Source: SLST01 sp964458555 (GTDB lineage: Bacteria > Spirochaetota > Spirochaetia > DSM-27196 > SLST01). From it: a DNA stretch of 48,548 nucleotides. The translations under genes and the position numbers were made by a program. The stretch lies in contig CAYWJH010000019.1 in the NCBI GenBank assembly GCA_964458555.1, positions 1 to 48,548 on the forward strand, given 5' to 3'. Positions 34,001-40,374 of this stretch are shown piece after piece (position 1 is the first letter of the stretch; every line of letters begins with the position of its first letter). The notes under the pieces were generated by a model, which did no database searches, had not been told where the DNA came from, and saw nothing but the letters and a program-made list of their open reading frames with translations.

Positions 34001-34215
34001 CGGACGCAGGGGCCCATACAGCCGGTCGCGCTGACCTCCACGGTGCCGTTGCGCTCGGCGAGCTCGCCCTCGAGCGCGTCGAGCACGTCCTGCGCGCCGG
34101 AGGCGATGCAGCTCGCGCCCATGCATACGTGGAATCGCACGTGCCGCTCGTCGGCTGCTTCCTGTCGCTCGCGGGCGACGCGCTCGAGGTCTTCCTTGGT
34201 TGCGATACGCTTCAT
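31072..34215 (-). CDS. hydB: Hydrogenase flavin subunit HydB fused to a GltD/NfnB-like FAD-NADPH oxidoreductase
   Basis: A 1047-residue fusion. Residues 25-75 are a thioredoxin-like [2Fe-2S] domain (C31, C36, C66, C70). Residues 130-535 are NuoF-like: the FMN/NADH motif GRGGAGFPTWLKW at 180-192 and the [4Fe-4S] ligands C469, C472, C475, C515. From about 540 a GltD-like half begins, with a cysteine-rich Fe-S domain (C545, C550, C558, C562, C597, C601, C605, C609), FAD fold GAGPAG (654-659) and second nucleotide fold GGGNAA (785-790). The latter is followed by R810-R811 (IIYRRTREQMPA), as in NADPH-binding GltD. A terminal RCLRCD adds two Cys. It probably carries electrons among NAD(H), NADP(H), ferredoxin and HydA. 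It overlaps hydC by four bases. Confidence 0.93.
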   Translation of the reverse strand: MKRIATKEDLERVARERQEAADERHVRFHVCMGASCIASGAQDVLDALEGELAERNGTVEVSATGCMGPCVRGPVVRTLPTGDTFTGVRAEDIPAIVARSFEHGDDDAQQEPSRLAAPDGTLGTFYEPQQRIVLRNCGSVDPTRIDDAIARGAYAALERVIAEMSNESIVAAMKESGLRGRGGAGFPTWLKWDLTRKAEGEVKFVLCNADEGDPGAFMDRSVLEGDPHSLIEGMAIAARCVGASQGVVYVRAEYPLAIERLEHAIGQAREAGLLGDSIFGSDFAFDLEIRRGSGAFVCGEETALINSIEGKRGEPRPRPPFPAQKGLWGKPSLLNNVETYANVAAIFANGAAWFATHGTPESRGTKVFALAGAIENTGLVEVPIGTTLGELVYDIGGGVKGGRPFKAAQIGGPSGGCVPRDHLDIPLDYESLQELGAIMGSGGLIVMDDETCMVDVARFFLEFVQEESCGKCVPCRVGTKRMLEILNRITSGEGEMEDIDRLIELGTQIKETALCGLGQTAPNPVLSTIRHFRDEYEEHIRDRHCAAGVCPGLVRAPCESACPAGVDVPGFVALVGERRYAEALALHRNRNPFAAVCARVCFHTCEDHCRRASLDDPVAIRGVKRYMVDQEVVIQLPTVRENTENATRKVAIVGAGPAGLSCAYFLARLGYRPTVFEGESRPGGMLVQTIPAYRLPRETLAREIRMIEQLGVDIRTEQKLGRDLSVAELRDAGYEALFLGVGAPQCMGMGIDGEDADGVVRAGEFLRHYNIRGSVPVGKDVVVVGGGNAAVDAARSALRLGAESVTIIYRRTREQMPAYAEEIEEALLEGVELRTLTQPTEVVTGPTGAAQGLRCETMTLGGFDRSGRRRPRSSGEESFLLPADQVIVAIGQRLDESALGELAELEFTDAGFIAVDPQTGQTSEPWIFAGGDAASGPESVVTAIGAGERAAIGINLLLTGRADAFWREPQEIDVAYDPDAEPAPYPREPYNTIPVERRRHNFDEVEQPWCEAVAMRQSHRCLRCDYGKQVAKPVEPVSVTKKEELHA

Positions 34216-34727
34216 TCGGTCGCTCCTTCCCGATAGCCGGCGAGCAGCTCACGGACCTTCGCCGGCTTGACCCGCTGGTGCACCTCGTCGCCGATCATCA
34301 CCACCGGTGCGAGTCCGCACGCGCCGAAGCATCGGCCTACCTCCAGCGAGAAGAGCCGATCCTCGGTCGTCTCCCCCACGTCGATGCCCAGCTCCCGCCT
34401 GAACGCGGCGAGGACTTCCTTGCCGCCGCGGACGTAGCAGGCGGTACCCAGACAGACCCGGACGACGTGCTCGCCTCGAGGCACGGTGGAGAAGAACGAG
34501 TAGAAGGTGACCACGCCGGACACCTCGCTGTACGGGATGTCGAGACGGACGCTTATGTGCTTCAAAACCGGCTTGGGAAGGTAGCCGAAGACCTGCTGGG
34601 CGTACTGGAGGACGGGGATGAGGTTGCCCTCCATATCCATGTGCTCGTCGATGTAGCGGTCGAGCTTGACGAGCGTTTCCTCGCTCTCGACCTCCGGTAC
34701 CTGTGTGTGCACCCGTTCGTTCACCAT
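34212..34727 (-). CDS. hydC: Hydrogenase [2Fe-2S] subunit, NuoE-like
   Basis: A 171-residue thioredoxin-fold subunit with the NuoE-type ligands C92, C97, C133, C137 (CLGTAC and CFGAC). The N-terminal helical bundle LIPVLQYAQQVFGYLP is typical. It passes electrons to or from the flavin subunit. ATG 34727 was chosen because AGGAGG lies five bases upstream; the next ATG (34766) lies inside a short duplicated sequence. It is the first gene of the hydCBA operon, driven by the promoter at 34818-34846. Confidence 0.93.
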   Translation of the reverse strand: MVNERVHTQVPEVESEETLVKLDRYIDEHMDMEGNLIPVLQYAQQVFGYLPKPVLKHISVRLDIPYSEVSGVVTFYSFFSTVPRGEHVVRVCLGTACYVRGGKEVLAAFRRELGIDVGETTEDRLFSLEVGRCFGACGLAPVVMIGDEVHQRVKPAKVRELLAGYREGATE

Positions 34728-34740
34728 GAGGACCTCCTCG

Positions 34741-34778
34741 GGACCGTCAGCTTCTCGCAGGACCATCAGCTTCTCGCG
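34741..34778. repeat. 19-base tandem duplication in the hyd leader
   Basis: GGACCGTCAGCTTCTCGCA (34741-34759) and the adjacent copy with A at position 6 and G at position 19 (34760-34778). It sits between the hyd promoter and the ribosome site of hydC, so it is transcribed. Confidence 0.6.
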
Positions 34779-34817
34779 GCCTGATTGGAACTTGTTTTAT
34801 CGATATTTCGAGTGCGA

Positions 34818-34846
34818 ATTGTAGACCCGAAACGGCGAGCTGTCAA
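34818..34846 (-). promoter_or_regulatory. Strong promoter of the hydCBA operon
   Basis: On the minus strand: TTGACA (34846-34841), 17 bases, TACAAT (34823-34818). The -35 is perfect and the -10 has five of six matches. The leader to ATG 34727 is about 85 bases and contains the 19-base duplication. TATCGATA and TCGATATTTCGA just downstream of the -10 are symmetric and could be an operator. Confidence 0.75.
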
Positions 34847-34930
34847 AGCCGCAGCGAGGAGGGAGGGTGGATTTCTCTCTTTATTTCTCGATTAGGTGGG
34901 GCGCCGCGGCGAATTGGCGGTGCGGGCCGG

Positions 34931-35845
34931 TCAGCGGCCCTCGAGGCCGGTGCCGAGCAGGTAGCGGTAGGCGGACAGCGCGGCCTTCGCGCCTTCGCCC
35001 AGCGAAACGAGGATCTGCTCGTAGCCGTTTCCGGTCACGTCTCCGGCGGCGTAGAGGCCGGGTACGTTCGTCGTGTTCGTCCCGTCGACCGTGATGTAGC
35101 CGCTCTCGTCGCGGTTCACCTCGGCTTCGAGGAAATCGGCGTTCGGTACCGGCTCCGGTTCGACGAAGAACCCGTCGGCTTCGATCGTACGATGCGCTTC
35201 TCCGGTGGAGACGACGACCTCGCGCGCGAACTCGTCGCCGCGGAACTCCTCTATGGACGCATGCTCGAGCAGCTCGACCCGCTCGAGTCCCTGCACCCGA
35301 TCGACGAGCGTGGGGTCGCAGCTACCGTCGGGCAGCAGCGCGAGCGTCACCGCGTCGGCGTGGATCGAGAGCTCGATCGCCGAGTTGAGCGCTCGGTCGG
35401 TGTTGCCGGCGATGAAGACGCGCTTGCCGCGGAACAGGTGCGAATAGCTGATCGACGAGTAGCCGAGCCCGCGCGAGAGGAAGGTCAGCTCGCCCGGCAC
35501 GTCGAGCTTCTGCAGCCTCGTGCCGGTCGCCACGATAACCGTGCGCGCCGACTCGGTCGAGCCGTCCTCGAGCGCGGCTTCGAACCCGGCGTCGCCCGCC
35601 TTCAGGCCGGTCACGCCGACGAGACGGTACGAGTGACGCAGGTACTCGAGCCGGTTTCGGTAGATCGTCACCAGCTCGTCGGCCCGGATCGCTCCTCCCG
35701 GTTCGGACTCGGGCAGCTCTACCCGGTAGTTGCTCTTGCCTCCCAGGTCCTTGCTCAGCACGAGGTAGTCGAGGCGCTTCTTCGTCGCGTAGAGCGCCGC
35801 GGCGAGCCCGGCGGGTCCGGCACCGATGATGATGAGGTCATGCAT
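34931..35845 (-). CDS. Thioredoxin-reductase-like flavoprotein lacking the redox cysteines
   Basis: A 304-residue protein with the two dinucleotide folds of the TrxB family: GAGPAGLAAALYA (8-20) for FAD and FIAGNTDRALNSAIEL near 145 for the nicotinamide nucleotide. The C-terminal FAD motif GLYAAGDVTGNGYEQ is intact. The place of the catalytic CATC is Y129-S130-S131-I132-S133, so both Cys are Ser and it cannot reduce thioredoxin by the usual disulfide route. The second fold has GNTDRA instead of GGGxSA, so NADPH preference is doubtful. It resembles ferredoxin-NADP reductase or NADH-dependent relatives. It lies directly upstream of the hydrogenase promoter on the same strand. Confidence 0.85.
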   Translation of the reverse strand: MHDLIIIGAGPAGLAAALYATKKRLDYLVLSKDLGGKSNYRVELPESEPGGAIRADELVTIYRNRLEYLRHSYRLVGVTGLKAGDAGFEAALEDGSTESARTVIVATGTRLQKLDVPGELTFLSRGLGYSSISYSHLFRGKRVFIAGNTDRALNSAIELSIHADAVTLALLPDGSCDPTLVDRVQGLERVELLEHASIEEFRGDEFAREVVVSTGEAHRTIEADGFFVEPEPVPNADFLEAEVNRDESGYITVDGTNTTNVPGLYAAGDVTGNGYEQILVSLGEGAKAALSAYRYLLGTGLEGR

Positions 35846-35864
35846 ATCGCATGACTATAGCAGA

Positions 35865-35901
35865 ATTCGGTCGGGAGCGAAAGCGTGTGCTGCGACCGAA
35901 T
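35865..35901 (-). terminator. Hairpin downstream of the secreted repeat protein
   Basis: ATTCGGTCG (35865-35873) and CGACCGAAT (35893-35901) form a perfect nine-base stem with a 19-base loop. It lies just after the stop of the 35906-36583 gene, so it may end that transcript. A TATAGT box at 35859-35854 (minus strand) lies eight bases before the flavoprotein start. Confidence 0.45.
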
Positions 35902-35905
35902 CGAG

Positions 35906-36583
35906 TCAGTCGACGATGTCGGAGAACTCGATCGCGTAGGTGTACTCGGACCGGGCGTCGGAGAGCTCGACCCAGAACTCGTACGCGTCTTCGTCCGCGT
36001 CGACGCCGTGGAAGTCGTACCGGGTGGCGACGTCGGTCACCGGGACGTAGAGGCTGAGCGTCTCCTCGGGCTCGAGGATCGTCTCGTCGTCGAGCATGTC
36101 GATACCCCACATCCTCGAGTCGCCGGGCGAGAAGAAGACGTACCAGATATCGTATCCGGTCTCGTTCACGAAGCTCACCGTTGCACGAGCCGGCAGGTCG
36201 TAGCCGCCCTCCAGGTCGGCAAGCGTGACCTCGATCACGGCGCTCTCATCGTCGGTGATTTCGTACTCCCAAATGATGTACGCGTCCCCGTCCTCGTCGA
36301 TGGCGAGAAAGTCGAACGCGTTCGTCGTGTCCGGGTAGTGAACGTAGAAGCCGACCTTCTCGCCGTCGTCGAGCGTCCGGGTCGTGCCCAGGATGTCGGC
36401 GCCCCAGTAGTCCGAGTCGCCGGGAGAAAAGAAGAGGTAGGCGATGTCGTAGCCGGTGTTGTTGACGAAAGTCACCCGATTCAGGTTCGCTGGGTCGATC
36501 GCCTCCGCTGCGGTCGCGACGGTGGTGATCAGAAGCGCCGCGAACAGCATCGTGATGAGGCGAAAACGGTCTGCGCGGTTCAT
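35906..36583 (-). CDS. Secreted protein of two tandem ~98-residue repeats
   Basis: A 225-residue protein with a Sec signal peptide (basic start, hydrophobic 9-25, AEA). The mature part is an internal duplication: VTFVNNTGYDIAYLFFSPGD (37-56) corresponds to VSFVNETGYDIWYVFFSPGD (135-154), each followed by W-G-x-D-x-L and a ...FDFxxxDEDxDAY segment. The NxTGYxI-x-SPxxxxxWGxDxL motif is a small beta domain I have seen in periplasmic proteins of unknown role, including spirochaetes. AGGAGG precedes the start. The duplication is acidic (many D and E) and may bind metal. No enzyme motif is visible. Confidence 0.8.
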   Translation of the reverse strand: MNRADRFRLITMLFAALLITTVATAAEAIDPANLNRVTFVNNTGYDIAYLFFSPGDSDYWGADILGTTRTLDDGEKVGFYVHYPDTTNAFDFLAIDEDGDAYIIWEYEITDDESAVIEVTLADLEGGYDLPARATVSFVNETGYDIWYVFFSPGDSRMWGIDMLDDETILEPEETLSLYVPVTDVATRYDFHGVDADEDAYEFWVELSDARSEYTYAIEFSDIVD

Positions 36584-36672
36584 CGGTTCCTCCTTCGACC
36601 GTCCTGGTTGCCCGGCCGGTTCGGCTTTCAGTATAACCGTCGCGTCGCGCGCGTTCCACGCCCGCGGGCGTC

Positions 36673-37221
36673 TCAGCCCTCCTCGCCCGGCGAGAGGTAT
36701 TCGTGCGCGTAGGCGACGTAGCGCTCTGCTGACGCGGCGAGGTTCTCGCGCTCGGCCTCGCGCAGCGGCCGAAGCGGCTTCGCGGGGATCCCGGCGACGA
36801 GCATGCCCGAGGGAACGACCATCCCCGGCGGGACGAGCGCGCCGGCCGCGACCATCGCCCCGGTTTCCACGACGGCGCCGTCGAGTACGATCGCCCCGAT
36901 CCCGATGAGCGATTCGTCGTGCACAGTGCAGCCGTGCAGCGTCACCCCGTGGCCGCAGGTAACGCGGTTGCCGACGACGAGCGGGTGGGTCTCGTGGGTC
37001 ACGTGGAGCACCGAGTTGTCCTGGATGTTCGTCGCCTCGCCTATGCGGATGTAGTGGATGTCGCCGCGGACGGTACAGTTGAACCAGACGCTCGCGTTCC
37101 CTCCGAGCTCGACGTCGCCTATGATAACCGCACCCGTCGCGACGAACGCACTCGGGGCGACCGTCGGCGACTTCCCCTCGTACGAGTAGAGCGTTCCCCC
37201 GCCGGGTGCCGTAGCTATCAT
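36673..37221 (-). CDS. Gamma carbonic anhydrase-family protein
   Basis: A 182-residue left-handed beta-helix protein of the YrdA/PaaY/gamma-CA family. Hexapeptide repeats run from about 20 to 150. The zinc-ligand histidines are in NSVLHVTHETHPLVVG and TCGHGVTLHGC, and the R-Q pair region is VRGDIHYIRIGEATNIQDNS. It may hydrate CO2 or bind an acyl-CoA-like ligand; members without assay are often only structurally related. GAGGAG precedes the ATG. It is 89 bases from the start of the secreted repeat gene on the same strand. Confidence 0.9.
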   Translation of the reverse strand: MIATAPGGGTLYSYEGKSPTVAPSAFVATGAVIIGDVELGGNASVWFNCTVRGDIHYIRIGEATNIQDNSVLHVTHETHPLVVGNRVTCGHGVTLHGCTVHDESLIGIGAIVLDGAVVETGAMVAAGALVPPGMVVPSGMLVAGIPAKPLRPLREAERENLAASAERYVAYAHEYLSPGEEG

Positions 37222-37235
37222 TGTCCGCTCCTCTG

Positions 37236-37264
37236 CCGCCGGGGGTACATTGTGCGCCCGGCGG
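37236..37264. promoter_or_regulatory. Eight-base inverted repeat upstream of the carbonic anhydrase gene
   Basis: CCGCCGGG (37236-37243), 13 bases, CCCGGCGG (37257-37264). It falls in the divergent region between the carbonic anhydrase and cNMP-GGDEF genes, close to the former's start. It could be an operator or a leader hairpin. Confidence 0.35.
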
Positions 37265-37344
37265 ACTGATTACCGTACACCATCGCTCCAGAGCCCGCCA
37301 CCCGGTTGATCGGCCCGATCGTTGCGGGCATAATTGGCCGTCCC

Positions 37345-38328
37345 ATGGAGAAACTCGATCTTCTGTCATCGGTCGATCTCTTTTCGCAACTCAGCCGGGA
37401 GGACGTGGGCGTCCTCGCCGATCACGCGAGCTTCTCTACCTTCGAGCCGGGCGAGTACATCTTCCGAGCCGGAACCGCAGAGCGCGAGCTCTTCGTGATC
37501 GAGCGCGGAGAGGTCCGCATCGTCAGGCGGGGAGAGGATGGGCGGGAGATCGACCTCGCGCGGTTCGTCGCCGGGGAGAGCTTCGGCGAGCAGGACTTCC
37601 TGAGCGAAGAGGTGCGCGCCGCGAGTGCCGTCAGCGAAGGGCCGAGCCGGGTACTCATCTTCCCGACGCGAGGCACGTCGTTCGACGAGCTGATGATGGA
37701 TCACCCGCAGCTGTTCGCGCGGATGCTCCACCAGTTCCTCGTCATCGTCGCCGGACGAATCCGTTCGACGAACAGCCTGGTGAGCGAGAACTCGAGTTGG
37801 GTGCAGGAGTTGCGGCAGCAGGTCTTTGGCGACAAGCTCACCGGGCTCTACTCGAAGAGCTACCTGGACGACGAGCTCGCCGGTGTGTTGGGGCGCAACC
37901 GGGGCGAGGCCGGAGTGCTCATCGTGAAGCCGGACAACTTCAAGATCATCAACGACACATTCGGTCACGAGGTCGGGGATCACGTGTTGCGCATTCTCGC
38001 GAACCAGCTCAAGGCGATCGTCGCCGATGAGGGAATCGCGGTGAGGTTTCGCGGCAATGAGTTCGCGGTTGTCCTTCCGTCGACGCCGAAGGATGCGATT
38101 CTCGCGAAGGCGCGGGAGATCCGTGAGCGCATGGCGCAGGCCGATCTCTCTCCGGTCACCGGGAACGAGCGTGTTCCGCTGACCTTCAGCGTCGGGCTGA
38201 CCGTGTACCCGCTGCACGGCGCGAACGCGGAGGAGCTCGTCAGGCACGCGCACCAGCTCGTCTTCCAGGCGCGCGACGAGGGAGGCGACCGGGTGCTGAC
38301 GCCTCACGCCGAAGGGGGGCACCGGTGA
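37345..38328 (+). CDS. Cyclic-nucleotide-binding domain plus degenerate GGDEF protein
   Basis: A 327-residue cytoplasmic regulator. Residues 10-120 form a CRP-type cyclic nucleotide-binding domain, with a phosphate cassette FGEQDFLSEEVRAAS that keeps R91 but departs from the PRxA consensus. A helical linker follows, then a GGDEF domain from about 163. Its signature is RGNEF at 236-240 instead of GGDEF, and the metal region is KPDNFKIIND. The altered loop should abolish cyclase activity, leaving a GTP-binding or partner role. It overlaps the next, intact gene by four bases (GTGA). The start ATG 37345 has no strong ribosome site. Confidence 0.87.
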   Translation: MEKLDLLSSVDLFSQLSREDVGVLADHASFSTFEPGEYIFRAGTAERELFVIERGEVRIVRRGEDGREIDLARFVAGESFGEQDFLSEEVRAASAVSEGPSRVLIFPTRGTSFDELMMDHPQLFARMLHQFLVIVAGRIRSTNSLVSENSSWVQELRQQVFGDKLTGLYSKSYLDDELAGVLGRNRGEAGVLIVKPDNFKIINDTFGHEVGDHVLRILANQLKAIVADEGIAVRFRGNEFAVVLPSTPKDAILAKAREIRERMAQADLSPVTGNERVPLTFSVGLTVYPLHGANAEELVRHAHQLVFQARDEGGDRVLTPHAEGGHR

Positions 38329-39287
38329 TCTCGGCAAGCCTCCTTCGACGCGTCGATATCCTCGCGAACCTCGAGGACGTGGAGCTCGAGGTGCTGCAGG
38401 GGTTTCTCGAGGAAGCCGATTGCGGGACGACCGATACGGTCTTCAACCAGGGCGAGGAGGGGCGCGACCTCTACATCGTCAGCGACGGACGCGTCGCGAT
38501 CAGGGTCGCGACGCAGGATGGCTCCGCGATCGACGTCGCCGAGCTCGGCCCGGGCGACTTCTTCGGCGAGATGGCGATCTTCGAGGACGCACCGCGGTCG
38601 GCGACCTGCGTGATGGTCGAAGGGGGCCGCCTCTACCGCCTCCGCAAGGCCGACTTCTTCACGCTCATGGACCGGCATCCGCGAACGGCGATCAAGATCA
38701 TGTACCGCATGGTCGCGATCACGACGAATCGGCTGAATGCCACCAGCTCGTTCCTGTCGGACCTCGTACGGTGGGGGGAGGGCGCCAGGCGACGGGCGAT
38801 CACCGACGACCTCACCGGGCTCTACAACCGGCGCTACCTCGACGGCGCTCTCGAGCAACAGGTCGCCGAAGCGCTCGTGAAGAAGGGCGTTTTCAGCCTC
38901 ATCATGATGGATCTCGACCGGTTCCACGCGGTCAACGACGAGTACGGCCAGGCGTTCGGCGACGAGCTCATCGCCGCGGTCGCGCCGTCGGTTCGCAATG
39001 CGGTCGGGAAGAGCGACATCGCCGCGCGCTACGGAGGCGACGAGTTCACGATCATCCTGCCGGGCCGCCGTGCGGAAGAGGCGCTCGTTGTCGCCGAGGC
39101 GATCCGCGCGGCTGTCGAGGCGCTCGAGGTTCCCGGTCCCGCAGGTATCGTCAAGGTGACCACCAGTCAGGGCCTAGCGGAGTTCCCGCGCCACGGTCGC
39201 TCGCTCGAATCGATTCGTGAAGCCGCCGACCAGGCGCTCTACCGGGCGAAGGAAGCCGGCCGCAACCGCGCGATGATCCACGCGTAG
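38325..39287 (+). CDS. Cyclic-nucleotide-binding domain plus intact diguanylate cyclase
   Basis: A 320-residue paralogue of the preceding protein, starting with GTG inside its stop. The cNMP domain (10-120) has a canonical cassette FGEMAIFEDAPRSAT with R91. The GGDEF domain starts at about 160. The active-site loop is GGDEF (237-241), with MMDLDRFHAVND for metal. The inhibitory RxxD site is GKSD, so it is not conserved. Binding of a cyclic nucleotide should tune synthesis of cyclic di-GMP. The coupled start suggests the two proteins are made in equal amounts and may form a heterodimer. Confidence 0.9.
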   Translation: MISASLLRRVDILANLEDVELEVLQGFLEEADCGTTDTVFNQGEEGRDLYIVSDGRVAIRVATQDGSAIDVAELGPGDFFGEMAIFEDAPRSATCVMVEGGRLYRLRKADFFTLMDRHPRTAIKIMYRMVAITTNRLNATSSFLSDLVRWGEGARRRAITDDLTGLYNRRYLDGALEQQVAEALVKKGVFSLIMMDLDRFHAVNDEYGQAFGDELIAAVAPSVRNAVGKSDIAARYGGDEFTIILPGRRAEEALVVAEAIRAAVEALEVPGPAGIVKVTTSQGLAEFPRHGRSLESIREAADQALYRAKEAGRNRAMIHA

Positions 39288-39319
39288 CCGCCGGATCCCG
39301 GCGCCGGCCCGGCAGACGG

Positions 39320-40369
39320 TCAGCGCGCGGGCGACGCCTGTTCGCGGCGTCCGGCGAGCAGCCCGCACGCCGCGCCAATGTCCTGGCCGCGCGACTCGCG
39401 TATGGTGGTCGTGATGCCCGCGCGCTTGAGCACCGCCTGGTACGCTTCGATCGCATCCCGCCGGCTCGGCCGGTACGGGGCTCCGGGGAACGGATTCCAC
39501 GGTATCAGATTCACGCGCGCGGGCACCCCCTGGATGAGGTCGCGCACCGCCCGCGCCTGATCGGGTCGATCGGTGACGCCGTCGAGCATGGTGATCTCGA
39601 AGGAGAGCCGGCGCCGACCGGTCCCGGTGAACGGCGGCAGCGCGAGCGCGGCCCGGTGACGAAGGAGATCGACGATCGACGCGATGGGGTAGCGGTTCTC
39701 CGACGGCACGAGCGGAAGCCGGTCCTCTCGCCGCGCGGCGTGCACGCTGATAGCCACGTTGACGTCGCTCGCGTCGAGTAGACGCTCGAGGTCCGGGAGC
39801 ATCCCGACGGTGGAGACCGTGATTCTCCGCGGGCCCAAGCCGTAGCCCCAGTCGGCGGTGAGGATGTCCAGGCTCGCGAGCACCTCGTCGGTATTGTCGA
39901 GCGGCTCGCCCATGCCCATGAAGACGACGTGCGTCACACGATCACGCTCCGGCAGGTTCCGGTACTGGCCGAGGATCTCCGCGGCCGAGAGGTTCTGTCG
40001 CAGGCCCTTGCGCGCGGTGAGGCAGAACTTGCAGCCGACGCGGCACCCTGCCTGGCTCGATACGCAGAGCGTGAGTCGGTCGCGGTCCGGAATGAGGGCC
40101 GATTCGTACACATCACCGCCGAACGCCGCCCACGTGTACTTGCGCGTTCCGTCCTCGCTCGTTCCCGCCTCCTCAGGCTCGGGCGCGACGATCTCGTGCT
40201 GGTGCGCCCACCGTTCGCGCAGCTGCGAGGGGAGGTTGCTCATCTCGTGGATCGAGTCTGCATGGTGGCGGTAGAGCCACTCGGCGACCTGCCGCGCGCG
40301 ATAGCCGCGTACGCCATCCGACTCGGTCAGCTCGTCGATCGACTCGAGCGGCAGCCCGTAGAGGTTCAT
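39320..40369 (-). CDS. rlmN: 23S rRNA (adenine-C2)-methyltransferase RlmN
   Basis: A 349-residue radical-SAM enzyme. The CxxxCxxC cluster ligands are C109, C113, C116, and the two catalytic cysteines are C102 (TLCVSSQAGC) and C335 (DIGAACG). GEPLDN and VNVAISVHA are family-typical. It makes 2-methyladenosine at A2503 of 23S rRNA and at A37 of some tRNAs. It starts five bases after the stop of the threonine dehydrogenase gene and may depend on its transcription. Confidence 0.95.
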   Translation of the reverse strand: MNLYGLPLESIDELTESDGVRGYRARQVAEWLYRHHADSIHEMSNLPSQLRERWAHQHEIVAPEPEEAGTSEDGTRKYTWAAFGGDVYESALIPDRDRLTLCVSSQAGCRVGCKFCLTARKGLRQNLSAAEILGQYRNLPERDRVTHVVFMGMGEPLDNTDEVLASLDILTADWGYGLGPRRITVSTVGMLPDLERLLDASDVNVAISVHAARREDRLPLVPSENRYPIASIVDLLRHRAALALPPFTGTGRRRLSFEITMLDGVTDRPDQARAVRDLIQGVPARVNLIPWNPFPGAPYRPSRRDAIEAYQAVLKRAGITTTIRESRGQDIGAACGLLAGRREQASPAR

Positions 40370-40374
40370 CGCCC

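Noticed and set aside
37236..37264. Inverted repeat as a riboswitch of the carbonic anhydrase
   Set aside because: A single stem of eight pairs without further conserved structure; no known riboswitch class could be matched.
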